Assembly (NCBI GenBank): GCA_032164245.1
Contig: JAVMKO010000004.1
Location: 32,837,626 to 32,901,625, forward strand
DNA from: Sternotherus odoratus
Taxonomy: Eukaryota; Chordata; Testudines; Kinosternidae
DNA: 64,000 nt
Direction of reading: 5' to 3'
This document shows positions 10,380 to 21,164 of the stretch, one piece after another. The notes beneath the pieces are model-generated. The model was not told the origin of the DNA and made no database searches. It saw only the letters and a list, made by a program, of their open reading frames with translations. The position numbers and the translations under genes are program-made. Position 1 is the stretch's first letter. Each line of letters starts with the position of its first letter.

Positions 10380-13300
10380 ATTAACTATTTACCCACCTCT
10401 TTAATCTGAGTGAATAATGAATAGCCTCACTGAATAATTTATTTACATATTTTCAACTAGCTTTCTCCTGGGATCGGTTGGACATTTAGCAATCTCACAG
10501 GAAGGAGGTTCCCCCTGAATCTGAGATGCCCATTGAATAATTGTAAAATAAGTCAATCTCCCCTCCCCACAGTCTTCACAGTTTCACGTAATGGTTTTGG
10601 TATGTGCAGGGTCTGCTGCAAATGAAGGATAAGGTGTGATGGGAGGAGGGGGGAATACACTCTCCAGCTGCTGAGCAGCACAATCTCTATATTGCATGTG
10701 TAAAGACTAGTCCTAAATTCAGATCCTGTACATACCATGAGTAGAATGAGGCGGAATTGACTTCAGCAAGAGTTCTAGCTGAGTAAGGACTGAGTAAAAC
10801 GTGAATAAGGACTTGGATCTCAGATGTGAATGTGGCCTACTCAAGATCCAAACATCTTTGAGATATGGGAACATTCTGATTTGAAAGTGGATCTGATTTG
10901 TGTATCCTGGGTATATCACAACTGGTTAGTTTATTTGTGCACTGTGTGCTCGGCACTCCAAGGTGATAAGCAACTCCTGGCGTGGCTGAATGCCAGTAAC
11001 TCCAATGGGAATTGTTTTCCCACCATATAGTCATGAGCCCAGGGTGATGAATTACCATGAATGGCTGCCATAAGTAGGAACAACCAGAAATTCTGCAAAA
11101 ATGTTTATTCTTACAAAATTCCTAGATCAGTTTTAGAGGCTTAAGAGGTTTGGATATCTGGATAAAGTTTGGACAATGGTTCAACCATGTGTGTCCTGCA
11201 ATGAGCCCAAACTTCATTATAGCATTTCAGCTGATGTAAATCAGTGAGGTGTTGACATTAATGAAGTATATACAAGGATTATATCAGATGAGGAGCTGAC
11301 CCCATGTCTTTTAAATTTGCTTCTTGTAGTTTAATTTGTCAACCGTGTTCATCACACAGCAATATGCACTTTTGATGAACTACAAAGAGCTTCCTTTCTT
11401 CCTGAGAAATCTAACTCAATTTTTACATGACTAAATAGACTATAATTAAAAATACTGAGGACTGATTACATTGCAATGAAAGACATGTTAATATAATACA
11501 GAAGGGAACAGTTGTGCATATTGTTACTGTAATCTTTCATTTTCAGTGCAGGGTACCCAGGTAATGTGTCAGCATAGACTTTGTATTATGTCAGTAATAG
11601 CAAACTGGATTATCTGTTAATACTTTCATCTTTTATCTGGTTCATCAAGTGAATTAGAAAGTGAAATAGCTTCTTTCTATAAAGCCTCTGTAACCTTATT
11701 TGAACAATATACAGCTGAGTGAAATCTCATGTCCTCATAAATACAGTGCCAAATTTATCCCTGGTGAAAGCCTACAGAAGTCAATAGAGTTGAAAGGCTT
11801 TTACCGAACAGAAATCTCATTTCAATGCCAAAAGCTGGTTTTGCTGCTAAACTGGCAAATTCTAGGTCTGGGACCAATTCATCATTTTTTTTCTGAAGAA
11901 GGCACTTAATTATTTTTGTTGTGAAAAGCTGTACTCCCCTGGCAAAAATGGCAAAATTTTGTCCTGAGTCAACTCTATAGAGATTTGGGTCAGCTTCCAT
12001 TTACCATGCTTCTGAGGAAAACTTAGCCATTGTGCATAGACTGATATATTGCAAGTACTCTTGTTAATAATTTCAGATTCCATTAATGTTATTTGCTTTT
12101 TTAGCTTCTGTAAAATAAAAGTCAAATCTACATGTATCCATTTCCTACAATAATTTCTCTGACTCCTTTAAAAATCATCAGTGAAGCTCTCCCTGGGGTG
12201 AATTTGGCCTAGTGTTGTCAGTCGTTGAAAATTATGTACCAAGTCTGTGTTAAAGATATTATCAGAACTCCTGCATTTTATCAAACAGCCACAGGCTTCT
12301 GCCTGAAATAACTTATTTGTAAAGCGGTTACCACTGAGTAGGAATTTGTGGAAGGACAACAGTCAATCAAAGGTTTGTCATTTCACTCTTTTTTTTTAAT
12401 ACTGATAGCAAATGAGCACCAGATGGACCTCTGTTTACACTTTCCCATCACCTCCAGAGGGTCTGACACAACCCTGTGATGACCTCACAGAACAGCAGCT
12501 GTAGACTTCTGGGCTCTTGGGCAGAGATACAGAAATTGAAAGCAGAGAGTTGAAATATGTGAAATTCACATATTTATAGCTTACTTTTTAACTATCCGTT
12601 TCATAGCTATTTGAATTGCTGATCATATACCTTGAATATGTAGCAAAATGGAGAGATGTTGGGGGTTGTAGGATGTGATTTTATGAAATAATGTTCTCAC
12701 ATATTAATGTTAAATTGAATTCTTCAGATGCATGGGCAGAGAAATAAGACCACTGTAAAACATGAATAAATTTGTTCTTAACATATTCCATTTATTTTCC
12801 TCCTGCCCTTTAACGTTTAAAGTGACCATGCCATGGCTTCTGCAGAAATGAATATCGAGTTCCTAGAAAGTAAATAAGGGTGAATTTGTTTTTAATAAAA
12901 AAGATGCATTTTTAACGATTAAATATATGCACCAGATGATAATTCAGATACAGATAACATTTCAGGTTATTGTGGCTGGAAAGGTTTGTTTTTTTCTTTT
13001 TCTGTCTGAAAACACACACTAATTCCCAGGATGCCCTCTTCCCAAATAAACATGAACTATCTTAACTTCAGGTATACCAGGTTTTTAATTACATCCAGAA
13101 AGAAAAAACTGAGCACACTGATTAGAAACATAAGAAGGGCAAACTTCCTTCAAGAGGCATTTTCATCCTGACCTACAACACCCCTGCATTTCCAGGAGGG
13201 ATTCTCTCGTACATGCAGTCTGCCTGGCAATTAAGAGAAATTGTGCTAAAATTCATCAGTGTTTCCTCATGAGATTGAGACCCTTGAGCTTGTTTCACTT

Positions 13301-13618
13301 ATGAATGTTTTCATATTGTTTCTAGAATCAAGAAATTGTTCTAAAATGTGATACTGTACATATATGTAACAATCAAAAAACTAGATTGTAGCTTATTTGC
13401 CTCTTTGTTTTATATTTTACCTCCTTTTGTTTTAAAGGAGGTAAAACAGAGGTTATTTTCAGTCCTGGGGGCATCAGAAAGATAAGGCTTTTGTAGATGC
13501 TCAGATACAGTGCTACAATAAGGGTCTTGGAATAAAAAACAGCGTGTAGCAGAGTAACACAGAGTAGGGTAGGAACCCTAATATCTATGCCCCTGTTAGG
13601 AGTAGTGAATATACTTAG
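10376..13618. other. Non-coding sequence with one palindromic relic
   Basis: Segment 11228-11303 (CAGCTGATGTAAATCAGTGA to ATCAGATGAGGAGCTGACCC) is a palindromic MITE relic. The rest is AT-rich with no recognisable gene or element. Short open frames at 11700-12359 are unsupported. Confidence 0.5.
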
Positions 13619-13631
13619 CCACTAGATGGCA
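13619..13631 (+). promoter_or_regulatory. Possible CTCF-type core motif
   Basis: CCACTAGATGGCA fits the vertebrate CTCF core pattern CCASYAGRKGGCR at every position. A single motif match in 64 kb is weak evidence for binding; no supporting context was seen. Confidence 0.25.
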
Positions 13632-13866
13632 ATGTGATGTGGCGCTGTAATTGGAGATTTGGGAGTGATGTGATGAGACATGGAGGTACTATTGTTGAGT
13701 CAGAAATGAGAAGCAATGTTTTAATTAGGCCAGGGAGACATTGTTTGCTATCTATCTGATGCCCAGCACATTGTCAATGATTCTAGCCATCCTTATTAAG
13801 AATTGAGCTACATGAATCTTCCCCCCATGTCTGTTTCTAATCATTGACACCAAATGGATGTCATGT

Positions 13867-14472
13867 TGTTGCACAAATGGCTTCGTTTCTTTGGAGGCCT
13901 GTCCCAATTTACCTTCAAAGAAAAGGTAGACACAGGAGATCTTGAATACAAGTTTATTTGCTCAGGAAATTGAAGCCACAGAGTTAACACTCAGTTTGTG
14001 GCTTGGCCCTATACATTGCTAAGACCTTTTTATACACTTCTTTAGATGAAGGAGGGGATAGAGGGGCCCCCATGCAAATTAACAGGTGAAAAAGTTTTAT
14101 GACGTTGTTCTCTGTCTATTTACTTATTTGTCTGGAAAGAACAGGACATACAAACACAAAGTTCCTATCTTGAAATGGTACATATGGGGTAAGAATACAT
14201 ACAGATATGAGCTAAAATATATGAGGTAAGACAAATGTATAAAATGTACAGGACAAGATAAGAGTTTGACATACATGAGACAAAACGTATGAGACGACGT
14301 ATAAGCAAAGACATATGAGACAAGATAAGAGCTTGACGTACATGAGAGGAGCAGGAATGTATGTACCAAGATGAGTTAAGTTTCCCCTCCCTTTAGTGAG
14401 AGAGAAGAAATAGCTTAGAATACTGTTACAACATTTGAAATACATTTACTTATAATTTACACTTTTCCTACA
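13867..14472 (-). mobile_element. Solo LTR of an endogenous retrovirus or LTR retrotransposon
   Basis: The block starts TGTTGCAC and ends CCTACA, so it has TG...CA ends, and is flanked by ATGT at 13863-13866 and 14473-14476. Read on the minus strand the order is that of an LTR: a U3-like part with a 67-bp imperfect duplication, a TATAAAA box (complement near 14030-14040), about 80 bp further an AATAAA poly(A) signal (complement near 13950), then a short U5-like end. No internal coding region or second LTR adjoins it, so it is a solo LTR. The 4-bp duplication was found by testing alternative ends, so the exact left border is less certain than the LTR call. Confidence 0.65.
14220..14355. repeat. 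67-bp imperfect tandem duplication in the LTR
   Basis: ACAAGATAAGAG followed by TTGACATACATGAGA (from 14253) recurs 67 bp later as ACAAGATAAGAG plus CTTGACGTACATGAGA (from 14320). A more decayed third copy may precede it. Tandem repeats in U3 are often enhancer duplications in retroviral LTRs. Confidence 0.7.
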
Positions 14473-14476
14473 ATGT

Positions 14477-15837
14477 ATAGTGTAAGTTTCAAATCTGATA
14501 AGTTCTCCATCAAGGAATGTTATGCTGCCTTTGCAATGGATGGGCCCAATGGTTTAATACATCAGTGGTATTTTAAAATAAGCCAGTTGTTTTAGACAAC
14601 AACATTTAAAGTTAGCTAAACCCAGTACTTGTTGTATTCATGGTGCTTACTATATGGAGTAAAAGGAAGTACATGAGAATACTCAGTAACACATCGAAGT
14701 GCTTCCAATATTTTAACAAGGGGCTGCCTTCAAAATGTTCCCCATTCCAAACCTTGTGAACCAGGGGTGGGAGCTCACAGAGACAGGGGATGATGAGAAT
14801 TCCATTCATTTTACCCCCAAGTTTTAAACAAAAAACCTTTCTCATAACCAAGGAGGTAGCAACATTCAGCCAGTAAATTTGTATTAAGTTGCATTGTGCT
14901 GGAAGTATATTGAGTGCATTAATAATAGAGCACATCATCCTAAAGATGAGGAGTTAAGATTTACAGGAATCTCCAGAGGTTTCCTAGCATAGATTTCCCC
15001 TCTCCCCAAAAAACCTCCCTGTCATTTAGTGCAATCTAGTCTATTCCAAAAGCAAAATATAAGCTCTAGTGTTTTATGAGATCAAAGAATAAAGTATCTC
15101 TAAAAGAGGTGATTTAACAGTATCCACAGAATGGATGACTTCACTAGAGGAAGGGAAATCATACTAGACTTTTCTTCAATGGTATTATTTTAATAAGGAC
15201 TTTTGGAGCACATCAGTGAGGCAATCTTTATTTTGGTAAACCTGACAAGCGATCAATAACATCACTGGAGGTATCTTTCATCTCAAACTAAAGATGAGCT
15301 TTAATCAAAGCCATGGATTTGAACACCCCTGAACTTTATCTAGTGTATGTTTCCCTCTGCAGTATATCTAAGTATTTCTAAGATACCTATCATATTGGTA
15401 TCAAAGCCCCTAAACCTGAGGCAGAGATGTTCAGATTCTGAATCAAGATCCAGATTTGAATTGTGCACCTGACCCCAATTTTTCTTTAACGGACTGAAGA
15501 AAAGCTCTGAATCTAAAGACTCCAGAATTCTGGAAAGTTTGAAACGTGGATCAGGATCCATACATTGTAAATCTAAGTCTCCAATCAAGCTTAGAAATGA
15601 ATTAATGAAAACCCCTTTGTGAATTCATCTGTCATGTTAGATCCTTCAAATCTTTTCTTAAAAGCACTTCTGAGGGGCCTATAACTCTAGCCTTCCCTGC
15701 ACAGTAACAGTATCATTAACAGAGCTTAAAAAAATTATGAATACCTCAAGATGTCTGCATTACTAACCAAAGCAACTGCATGACCTCACCCTCACCTCCT
15801 GACTCCCTGGCTGAGACAGGCTTTTGAATAACTTTAG
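14477..15837. other. Non-coding sequence
   Basis: No gene recognised. A palindromic relic may span 15440-15565 (ATCAAGATCCAGATTTG against GTGGATCAGGATCCATAC), too diverged to assign. Confidence 0.4.
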
Positions 15838-16080
15838 GCTTGGCCTACACTAGCAATGTATGTCGGAATAACTATGTCGCTCAAGGGTGTCATTATACTG
15901 ACCTAACTCCTAATGTAGACAGCGGGCTTCTCCCGTTGACATAGCTACTGGCTCTCGGGAAGGTGGACACCATGCACAGAGGGGAGAAGCCTTATCAGTG
16001 CTGGTGGTGACTTCACTGAAATGCTACAGTGGGGCAGCTGCACCATTGCATCTGAAGCCTTTTAAATATAGACCAGCCTC
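15838..16080. mobile_element. MITE of the GTCTACACT-ended class
   Basis: Starts GGCTTGGCCTACACTAGC and ends AATATAGACCAGCCTC, which are roughly complementary. The interior has the hairpin-prone phrases GGGCTTCTCCCGTTGACATA and GCAGCTGCACC. Probably a hAT-type non-autonomous element, distinct from the copy at 5479. Confidence 0.6.
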
Positions 16081-16734
16081 AGTTATTTACTACTGGAGTG
16101 GTTACTCATACTCCCCTCCAGTAGTGCCTTACTATTCAGGTAGTCCGATCAAATCAAAGGAGCTGCATGCCTAGTAAACTACTACTCCAGGTGAGCAAGG
16201 GGTTCTCAATCATGTCCTTAACAAACAGCGAGAAATCATTTTAAAAAAACCCACAGTACCGATACTGTTGCCATCTAGCCTGTAGGCTGTATAGTCTGTC
16301 TCAGTCTTTCACAGTTCCCAGTGTGTCAGAAGCTCTGAGAGTCCACAGGAAATGTGGGACTGCATAGTGTCCTGCAGGCTGCATGAAAACTTACAGATGA
16401 AGTTTAATGCTTTTTATCATGTATTTATATTACATCCAAAAAAACCCACCCATGTTTTTTTTAAAAAAAGGTTATGTTTGCAAAGCCAAGTACTCAAAGG
16501 TTAGAAAACACCAGAATTTTAGTTGCCTTTGGCACCTGAATTTGTTCCCCTAGTTCTTATACATTATGATAGTTTTTAATTACATGATCACATCCTTATG
16601 TTTTCCTCAGCATCTCTGCTTCATTCAGTGAATGTGAGGGGTTCCTTCAACCAAAGAAAACTGCACTGTGGCTCTAAATTCCTCAAAGTGCTTTCCTCCA
16701 CACACACCAGCATCATCCCTGTCTTGCTCAGCTT
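16081..16734. other. Non-coding sequence
   Basis: No gene or assigned repeat. Confidence 0.45.
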
Positions 16735-16860
16735 CAACCAGCACTGTACATGCAGAAGAAGACAGTCCCCTCCAAAGAGGTTAAAATTCTAACAGGTAAA
16801 GAGAATAAAACAAAACAAACCTACAGGATGAGGAAACGGAGACAATGAAGGACAAGGCAA
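16735..16860 (-). mobile_element. Diverged L2/CR1-like 3' fragment
   Basis: GAAGACAGTCCCCTCCAAAG followed by AGGTTAAAATTCTAACAGG resembles the complement of the common LINE or MIR tail CTTTGGGGCAGGGACTGTC preceded by TTAGATTGTAAG. A weak exon-like frame (16598-16792) overlaps it and is better explained by this repeat. Confidence 0.4.
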
Positions 16861-17299
16861 CAGGAAATTGTTTTTCATATAAGAAGTAGCGGTCATTGTA
16901 CACTCACTGGCTAATGTAGATAGTGCACTGTAAACCACAATATGTTGCAGAGTAAATATATAATAAATATAATCATCTGGATTTGTAGCTAAGATGACAT
17001 CAACATTGTTCTGCTTTAACCCTATATTACCTTCATTAGAGGTAAAAGAACCAGTCCTGTGGGATTCCTTCCAATCCCCAAAGAGGTTCTTTTAGATTCT
17101 CATTAACTATTGGAACATAAGCAAAAGGTCAGATTACAAAATTTCATATTCATGTCTAAAACCCAGCCATCTGTCTTTTCATTCAGCTATTATTTGGAAC
17201 ATATGTACTGAAGAGAACTGAACTTAAACACAGCATCTGGAACTCATTGAAATGCTGGTGGGTTTTTTTACTACCAAGTCTTCCAGCTGGGTTGATAGA

Positions 17300-17420
17300 G
17301 ACACAAGGGGGACAAGACACTTGATCAAGATCACAGAGTGAATTTGTAGCTCATCCCAAATTTGAGCTGTATTCTGTCTTTTGTCTTAAACACTAAATGC
17401 AAGAGCTTTATCCATTTTAT
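17300..17420 (-). mobile_element. Possible MIR fragment
   Basis: GACACTTGATCAAGATCACA followed by GAGTGAATTTGTAG resembles the complement of the MIR core (TGTGACCTTGGGCAAGTCAC). Diverged, short and without flanking duplication. Confidence 0.4.
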
Positions 17421-17859
17421 AGTGATTTAAATCATCTGCAATTGTTATATTTTAGAAGTTAAATCTCTGATTTTTTCATTGTGGAGATCCTTTTTTAATT
17501 TTTGACAATGTCAATACTTTTTGCTTTTGTTTATTTAATTACACTAATGCTATTGTTTAAAAATCATTGTTCGAATCTGTTTTCTTAGGAGTACATAGAG
17601 GGAAAGTGCTCATGACTTCATGGGCAACCCAAGCCCGAACTCTTCTGGTTGTCACCGCTAGACCACTGTGCCCCCACGTTGTTTAGGAACACACTGTACT
17701 CCAGTCCTAGACCACAATGCCGTGATTTGTAATGTGTGGGCAGATTCCTGCATCCACAAACAGTCTCATTAACTCATTAACTTCAGTGGGTTTCTTCATG
17801 GGTGCCGGGTGGCTTGCATATTATAAATTGCAGGATTGGAGTACTACACTGGAAAAGGT

Positions 17860-18600
17860 TGTTAAGAATATAGTGGATATGGAAAAAGGTTCATAGAAGG
17901 TCAACAAAGATTATCAGGAATATGTAATGGCTCTCATATGAGGAAAAACTAAAAAGATTAGAGCTATTCAGCTTAGAAAAGATATGATCAAGGAGGGATA
18001 TGATAGAGGTCTATAAAATCATGAATGGTGTGGAAAAAATGAAGAGAGAAGTGTTGTTTACTCTTTTCCACAATCCAAAAACCTGGGGGTCACCCAATGA
18101 AATTAATAGGCAGCAGCTTTAATACAAACAAAAGGAAGTATTTTTACACACAATGCACAGTTGGCCTATGGAACTCATTGCCATGTGATGTGATGATCTA
18201 AAGTATAATTGGGTTAAAAAACAAACTAGATAAATTAATGGAGGATAGGTCCATGAATGGCTATTAGCCACGATGATCACAGATGTAACCCCGTGCTTTG
18301 GGTGGTCCTAAAACACTAACTCCCAGAAACCGGGAAGTATGCAGAGAAGAGTTCTGTGTAAGCTTGAAAGCATCTCCCTCGCACCACAGAAATTGGTCCA
18401 ATAAAATATATTACCCTACCCATTCGTCTCTCTAGAAGCCACGAGGGCAATATGGGTGTGGATCTCTCTCAAATTACTCTATTCCACACGCTTCCCCTAA
18501 AGCTCTGGTACTGCCACTGTTGGAGACAGGATACTGGACTAGATAAATCATTGATGTGATCCAGCAGGTCAGTTATGTTCTTAAACAGAACCTTCTGTAT
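17860..18600 (+). mobile_element. CR1 LINE 3' region, interrupted
   Basis: Degenerate coding 3' part plus 3' UTR of a CR1. Landmarks are GGAGGGATATGATAGAGGTC, GGATAGGTCCATGAATGGCT, ACCCCGTGCTTTGGGTGG and, after an insertion, GGAGACAGGATACTGGACTA. The same landmarks in the same order occur in the copy at 29704-30722. Many stops and indels make it a dead fragment. Confidence 0.75.
18343..18490 (+). mobile_element. Unassigned short retroelement inserted in the CR1 fragment
   Basis: TGTGTAAGCTTGAAAGCATC, then AATTGGTCCAATAAAATATA and CATTCGTCTCTCTAG, is foreign to the CR1 order and replaces the segment present at the equivalent point of 29704-30722. It resembles the group of short dispersed retroelements ending near ACACGGCTAC. 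Exact ends not resolved. Confidence 0.5.
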
Positions 18601-19097
18601 ATTAAAGGTAATTAATGCTGACAGGCTATTCATTATTAATTAATGCAAGTAGACTAGCAATGGAAAGACTGCAGCTGGTGACAATATCCTGTCTGTTACA
18701 ACATTTGTGTGTTTTTGCTGTTGTACCTTTCACTTCCTGTGTGCCAGCTGACAAATGGTTATTCCCAGTCGAAAGGGACTTTGCTTCTAAAACTGAAATT
18801 AAGGAACCACAGGGGCTCCCAGATTCTAATCATTGTCTGATTTATTAGTCTTTCTTTCCAATTTCCCCTCCTTCCAGGACCATATTACAATTCTTCCCAC
18901 ACATTTCCTGTGTTTCCTTAATATCAAACTGTGCTGCAGAACATAGTGTAATTGGGGTTTTGAAGGAGGGGGTAATCAAATTCTCTTTGTTTCAGGAAAA
19001 ATAGGGAATTGCAAATGCAAAACTTCACTTGTTACACGTGCAGACCACTAGGGTTTTCCCAAGGAACCTTGTATTTAAGCAAGGTGCTTAATGGAAA
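18601..19097. other. Non-coding spacer
   Basis: No gene or repeat recognised. Confidence 0.45.
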
Positions 19098-19397
19098 AAA
19101 AATTGCCTTCAGGGTGTGGTTACATATAATTAAAAACCCACAGCTAGATCCTGTATTGTAGTACAGCAGAACAGTGGCATAGCTGCAGCTAAGCCTCTGT
19201 AGCATTGTAGCGTAGACACTTACTATAGGAACAGAAGGGTTTTTTCTGTCACTGTAGTAAATTCACCACTTCAAGAGGTCTTCTGTCAACCAAGCTGCAG
19301 CTACAGTGCAGATTAGGTCAACCTAAAGGTTGCATAGGGCATGAAAGTTTTTGCAGCTCTCAGTGATGTAGCAAAGTCTACCTAAGTTTTAGGTGTA
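19098..19397. mobile_element. MITE of the GTCTACACT-ended class
   Basis: Starts GGGTGTGGTTACATA and ends AGTTTTAGGTGTAGGCCCC, approximately complementary. GTAGCGTAGACACTTACTAT and TCTGTCAACCAAGCTGCAGC lie inside. Diverged, non-coding. Confidence 0.5.
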
Positions 19398-19574
19398 GGC
19401 CCCATTTTCCACCAACCTGTCCTCGGGAGGGAGCATCTCGTATGCAGACTCTGACCAAAGATCCTACTAGCCTTAGTGCATTTACACAGTGGGGCTGAAG
19501 GAATCATATTCCTTGTAATATCATGTGTGGGTGTTAAAGTGAGGTGCATTGAGATTGATATAGGAATCACTGCA

Positions 19575-19650
19575 TGAATTTCCATGGCCCATGTTGGGTC
19601 AGACTAGATGAACCTAATGGTCCCTTCAGGCTTTAATATCTATTAATCTA
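19575..19650 (+). mobile_element. CR1 3' terminus
   Basis: GTTGGGTCAGACTAGATGAA and AATGGTCCCTTCAGGCTTTA followed by ATCTATTAATCTA match a CR1 3' UTR with its short terminal repeats. Confidence 0.65.
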
Positions 19651-20514
19651 GCCCTGAGGGGAAAAAACAGTTCTTGTATGGTTCTTGTAGTAGCTGCTTT
19701 TGAATAACTCTGAATGCACAATGTAGCAGATGGCAGTAAATCTACATGTATCTGTACTGAAAATTAAAATATATGTACTGTTAAAAAGATGTACTATAAA
19801 TGTTAAAAGATGTGGATATTGGCAAATAAGGATGTACAGATTGGACCCCTGTGGGCTGGGAGCAACATGGCTCCTTACTCTTATTTCCTTGGTTTCATGA
19901 TGGGATGGAATGGAATGTTGATATTTTATCATGTGAGGTCATCAGTTACACTACGGGGATAAAAGGAAAATAAATTCAGTGCACAGTGTTCAACCTCAGA
20001 TATTTTGAAAACGGAATCACTTTCATATGAAAAAATGAATGTTGATGCTATTTATAATACAGCTATCACAAGTGACGTCCTTCCACTCTCTCTCTCATCA
20101 ATCTTTCAAAATAACTATGTGATAGCGTACATCCATAGCTTTTAATTTCTACAGTACATTGTAAAAGTACTTATGCTACCCCAGTAAAGTCTATATGCGT
20201 GCTAGCCAAAGGCATGTAAGCAGTAATTTGAACAGAAGAAATTTCTTCTATTTGTCATCTCTTCACACTTGGTTCTCTTTCCAAAAATTCCCCAAAGAAC
20301 AAATCATTTAGCCAGTCATCTGGGAAAAAGAGATATCTGAGTGTGCATGGGAAATGAGCAGTCCTACCTAAGACCTGCTTGACCTTTGGGCTCTATTGCC
20401 CTGGGTGAACGGAATTATTTATGCACTCAACCACTACACCTAGCAGAGCTTGGATTGTGTGAATGATCCAAATATCTGAGGAAGGGCCATTGAAACAGAT
20501 GATAGTCATAGGAC
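19651..20514. other. Non-coding sequence
   Basis: No gene or repeat recognised. Confidence 0.45.
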
Positions 20515-20712
20515 TAGATTTTCAGAAGAGTTTAGTTCTCATTTAGGCACCAAAGTAAGGGGACAGTTTTTCAGAAGGACTCTGCATATTGGTTGCTAAG
20601 GTCTTTGAAAATCTGGCTATAAGTATCACAAAAGATTCAGCTGGCTGTTTTGAAAATCTGCCCATTATTTATGTGTCTAAATGAGAGCTAAGCTCTTGGA
20701 AAATTTTAGACC
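20515..20712. mobile_element. Palindromic MITE relic with long inverted ends
   Basis: GACTAGATTTTCAGAAGAGT and TTAGTTCTCATTTAGGCA at the left pair with TAAATGAGAGCTAAGCTCTT and GGAAAATTTTAGACC at the right, giving about 38-bp imperfect inverted ends. Belongs with 10046-10133 in the class that begins GGCCAGATTTTCA. Confidence 0.65.
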
Positions 20713-21028
20713 TTAAAGACAGTACTCTACTTTTGTTTGATGAGTGGAATGACAATATATGTCAAAAGAAGTTCTGAGCAAAGATTAGACTATGGTCTTA
20801 CGTCTGCAGGGAGCATGAGTTAGTTAAATGCTGCACAACTATAAATACAAATAATGGATTCTAATATTCTTTACTTTGGTTCTAAATAGGGGACAGAATA
20901 GGAGTATCTTACACTGAGTTGCCAAAGATGCTGTCCCTCCTCTAAGTTTCATGTATAAATTGTGCAAAATCAAAGGGATACTTGATTAGCTGCTTTCCCA
21001 TAAGTGGATGCATTCCTTTATAATTAAT

Positions 21029-21152
21029 TCATCTGATGAGGTGGGTCTTAGCCCACAAAAGCTTATGATCCAAAACATCTGTTAGTCTATAAGGTGCTAC
21101 AAGACTCTTTCGCTTTTGCAGATCCAGACTAACATGGCTACCCCTCTGATGC
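21029..21152 (+). mobile_element. Short 5'-truncated retroelement with target duplication
   Basis: Contains CATCTGATGAGGTGGGTCTT, AGTCTATAAGGTGCTACAAG and CAGACTAACATGGCTACCCC. Flanked by TTTATAATTAAT (21017-21028) and TTTATAATGAAT (21153-21164), 11 of 12 matching, so it moved by target-primed reverse transcription. The same family occurs at 36825-36934, 37861-37985 and 60404-60529. It has no poly(A) tail. The parent element is not identifiable from the window. Confidence 0.8.
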
Positions 21153-21164
21153 TTTATAATGAAT

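Noticed and set aside
16598..16792. Exon-like frame with CAG before and GTAAAG after
   Set aside because: The frame stops before the donor and the 3' part overlaps an L2/MIR-like tail.
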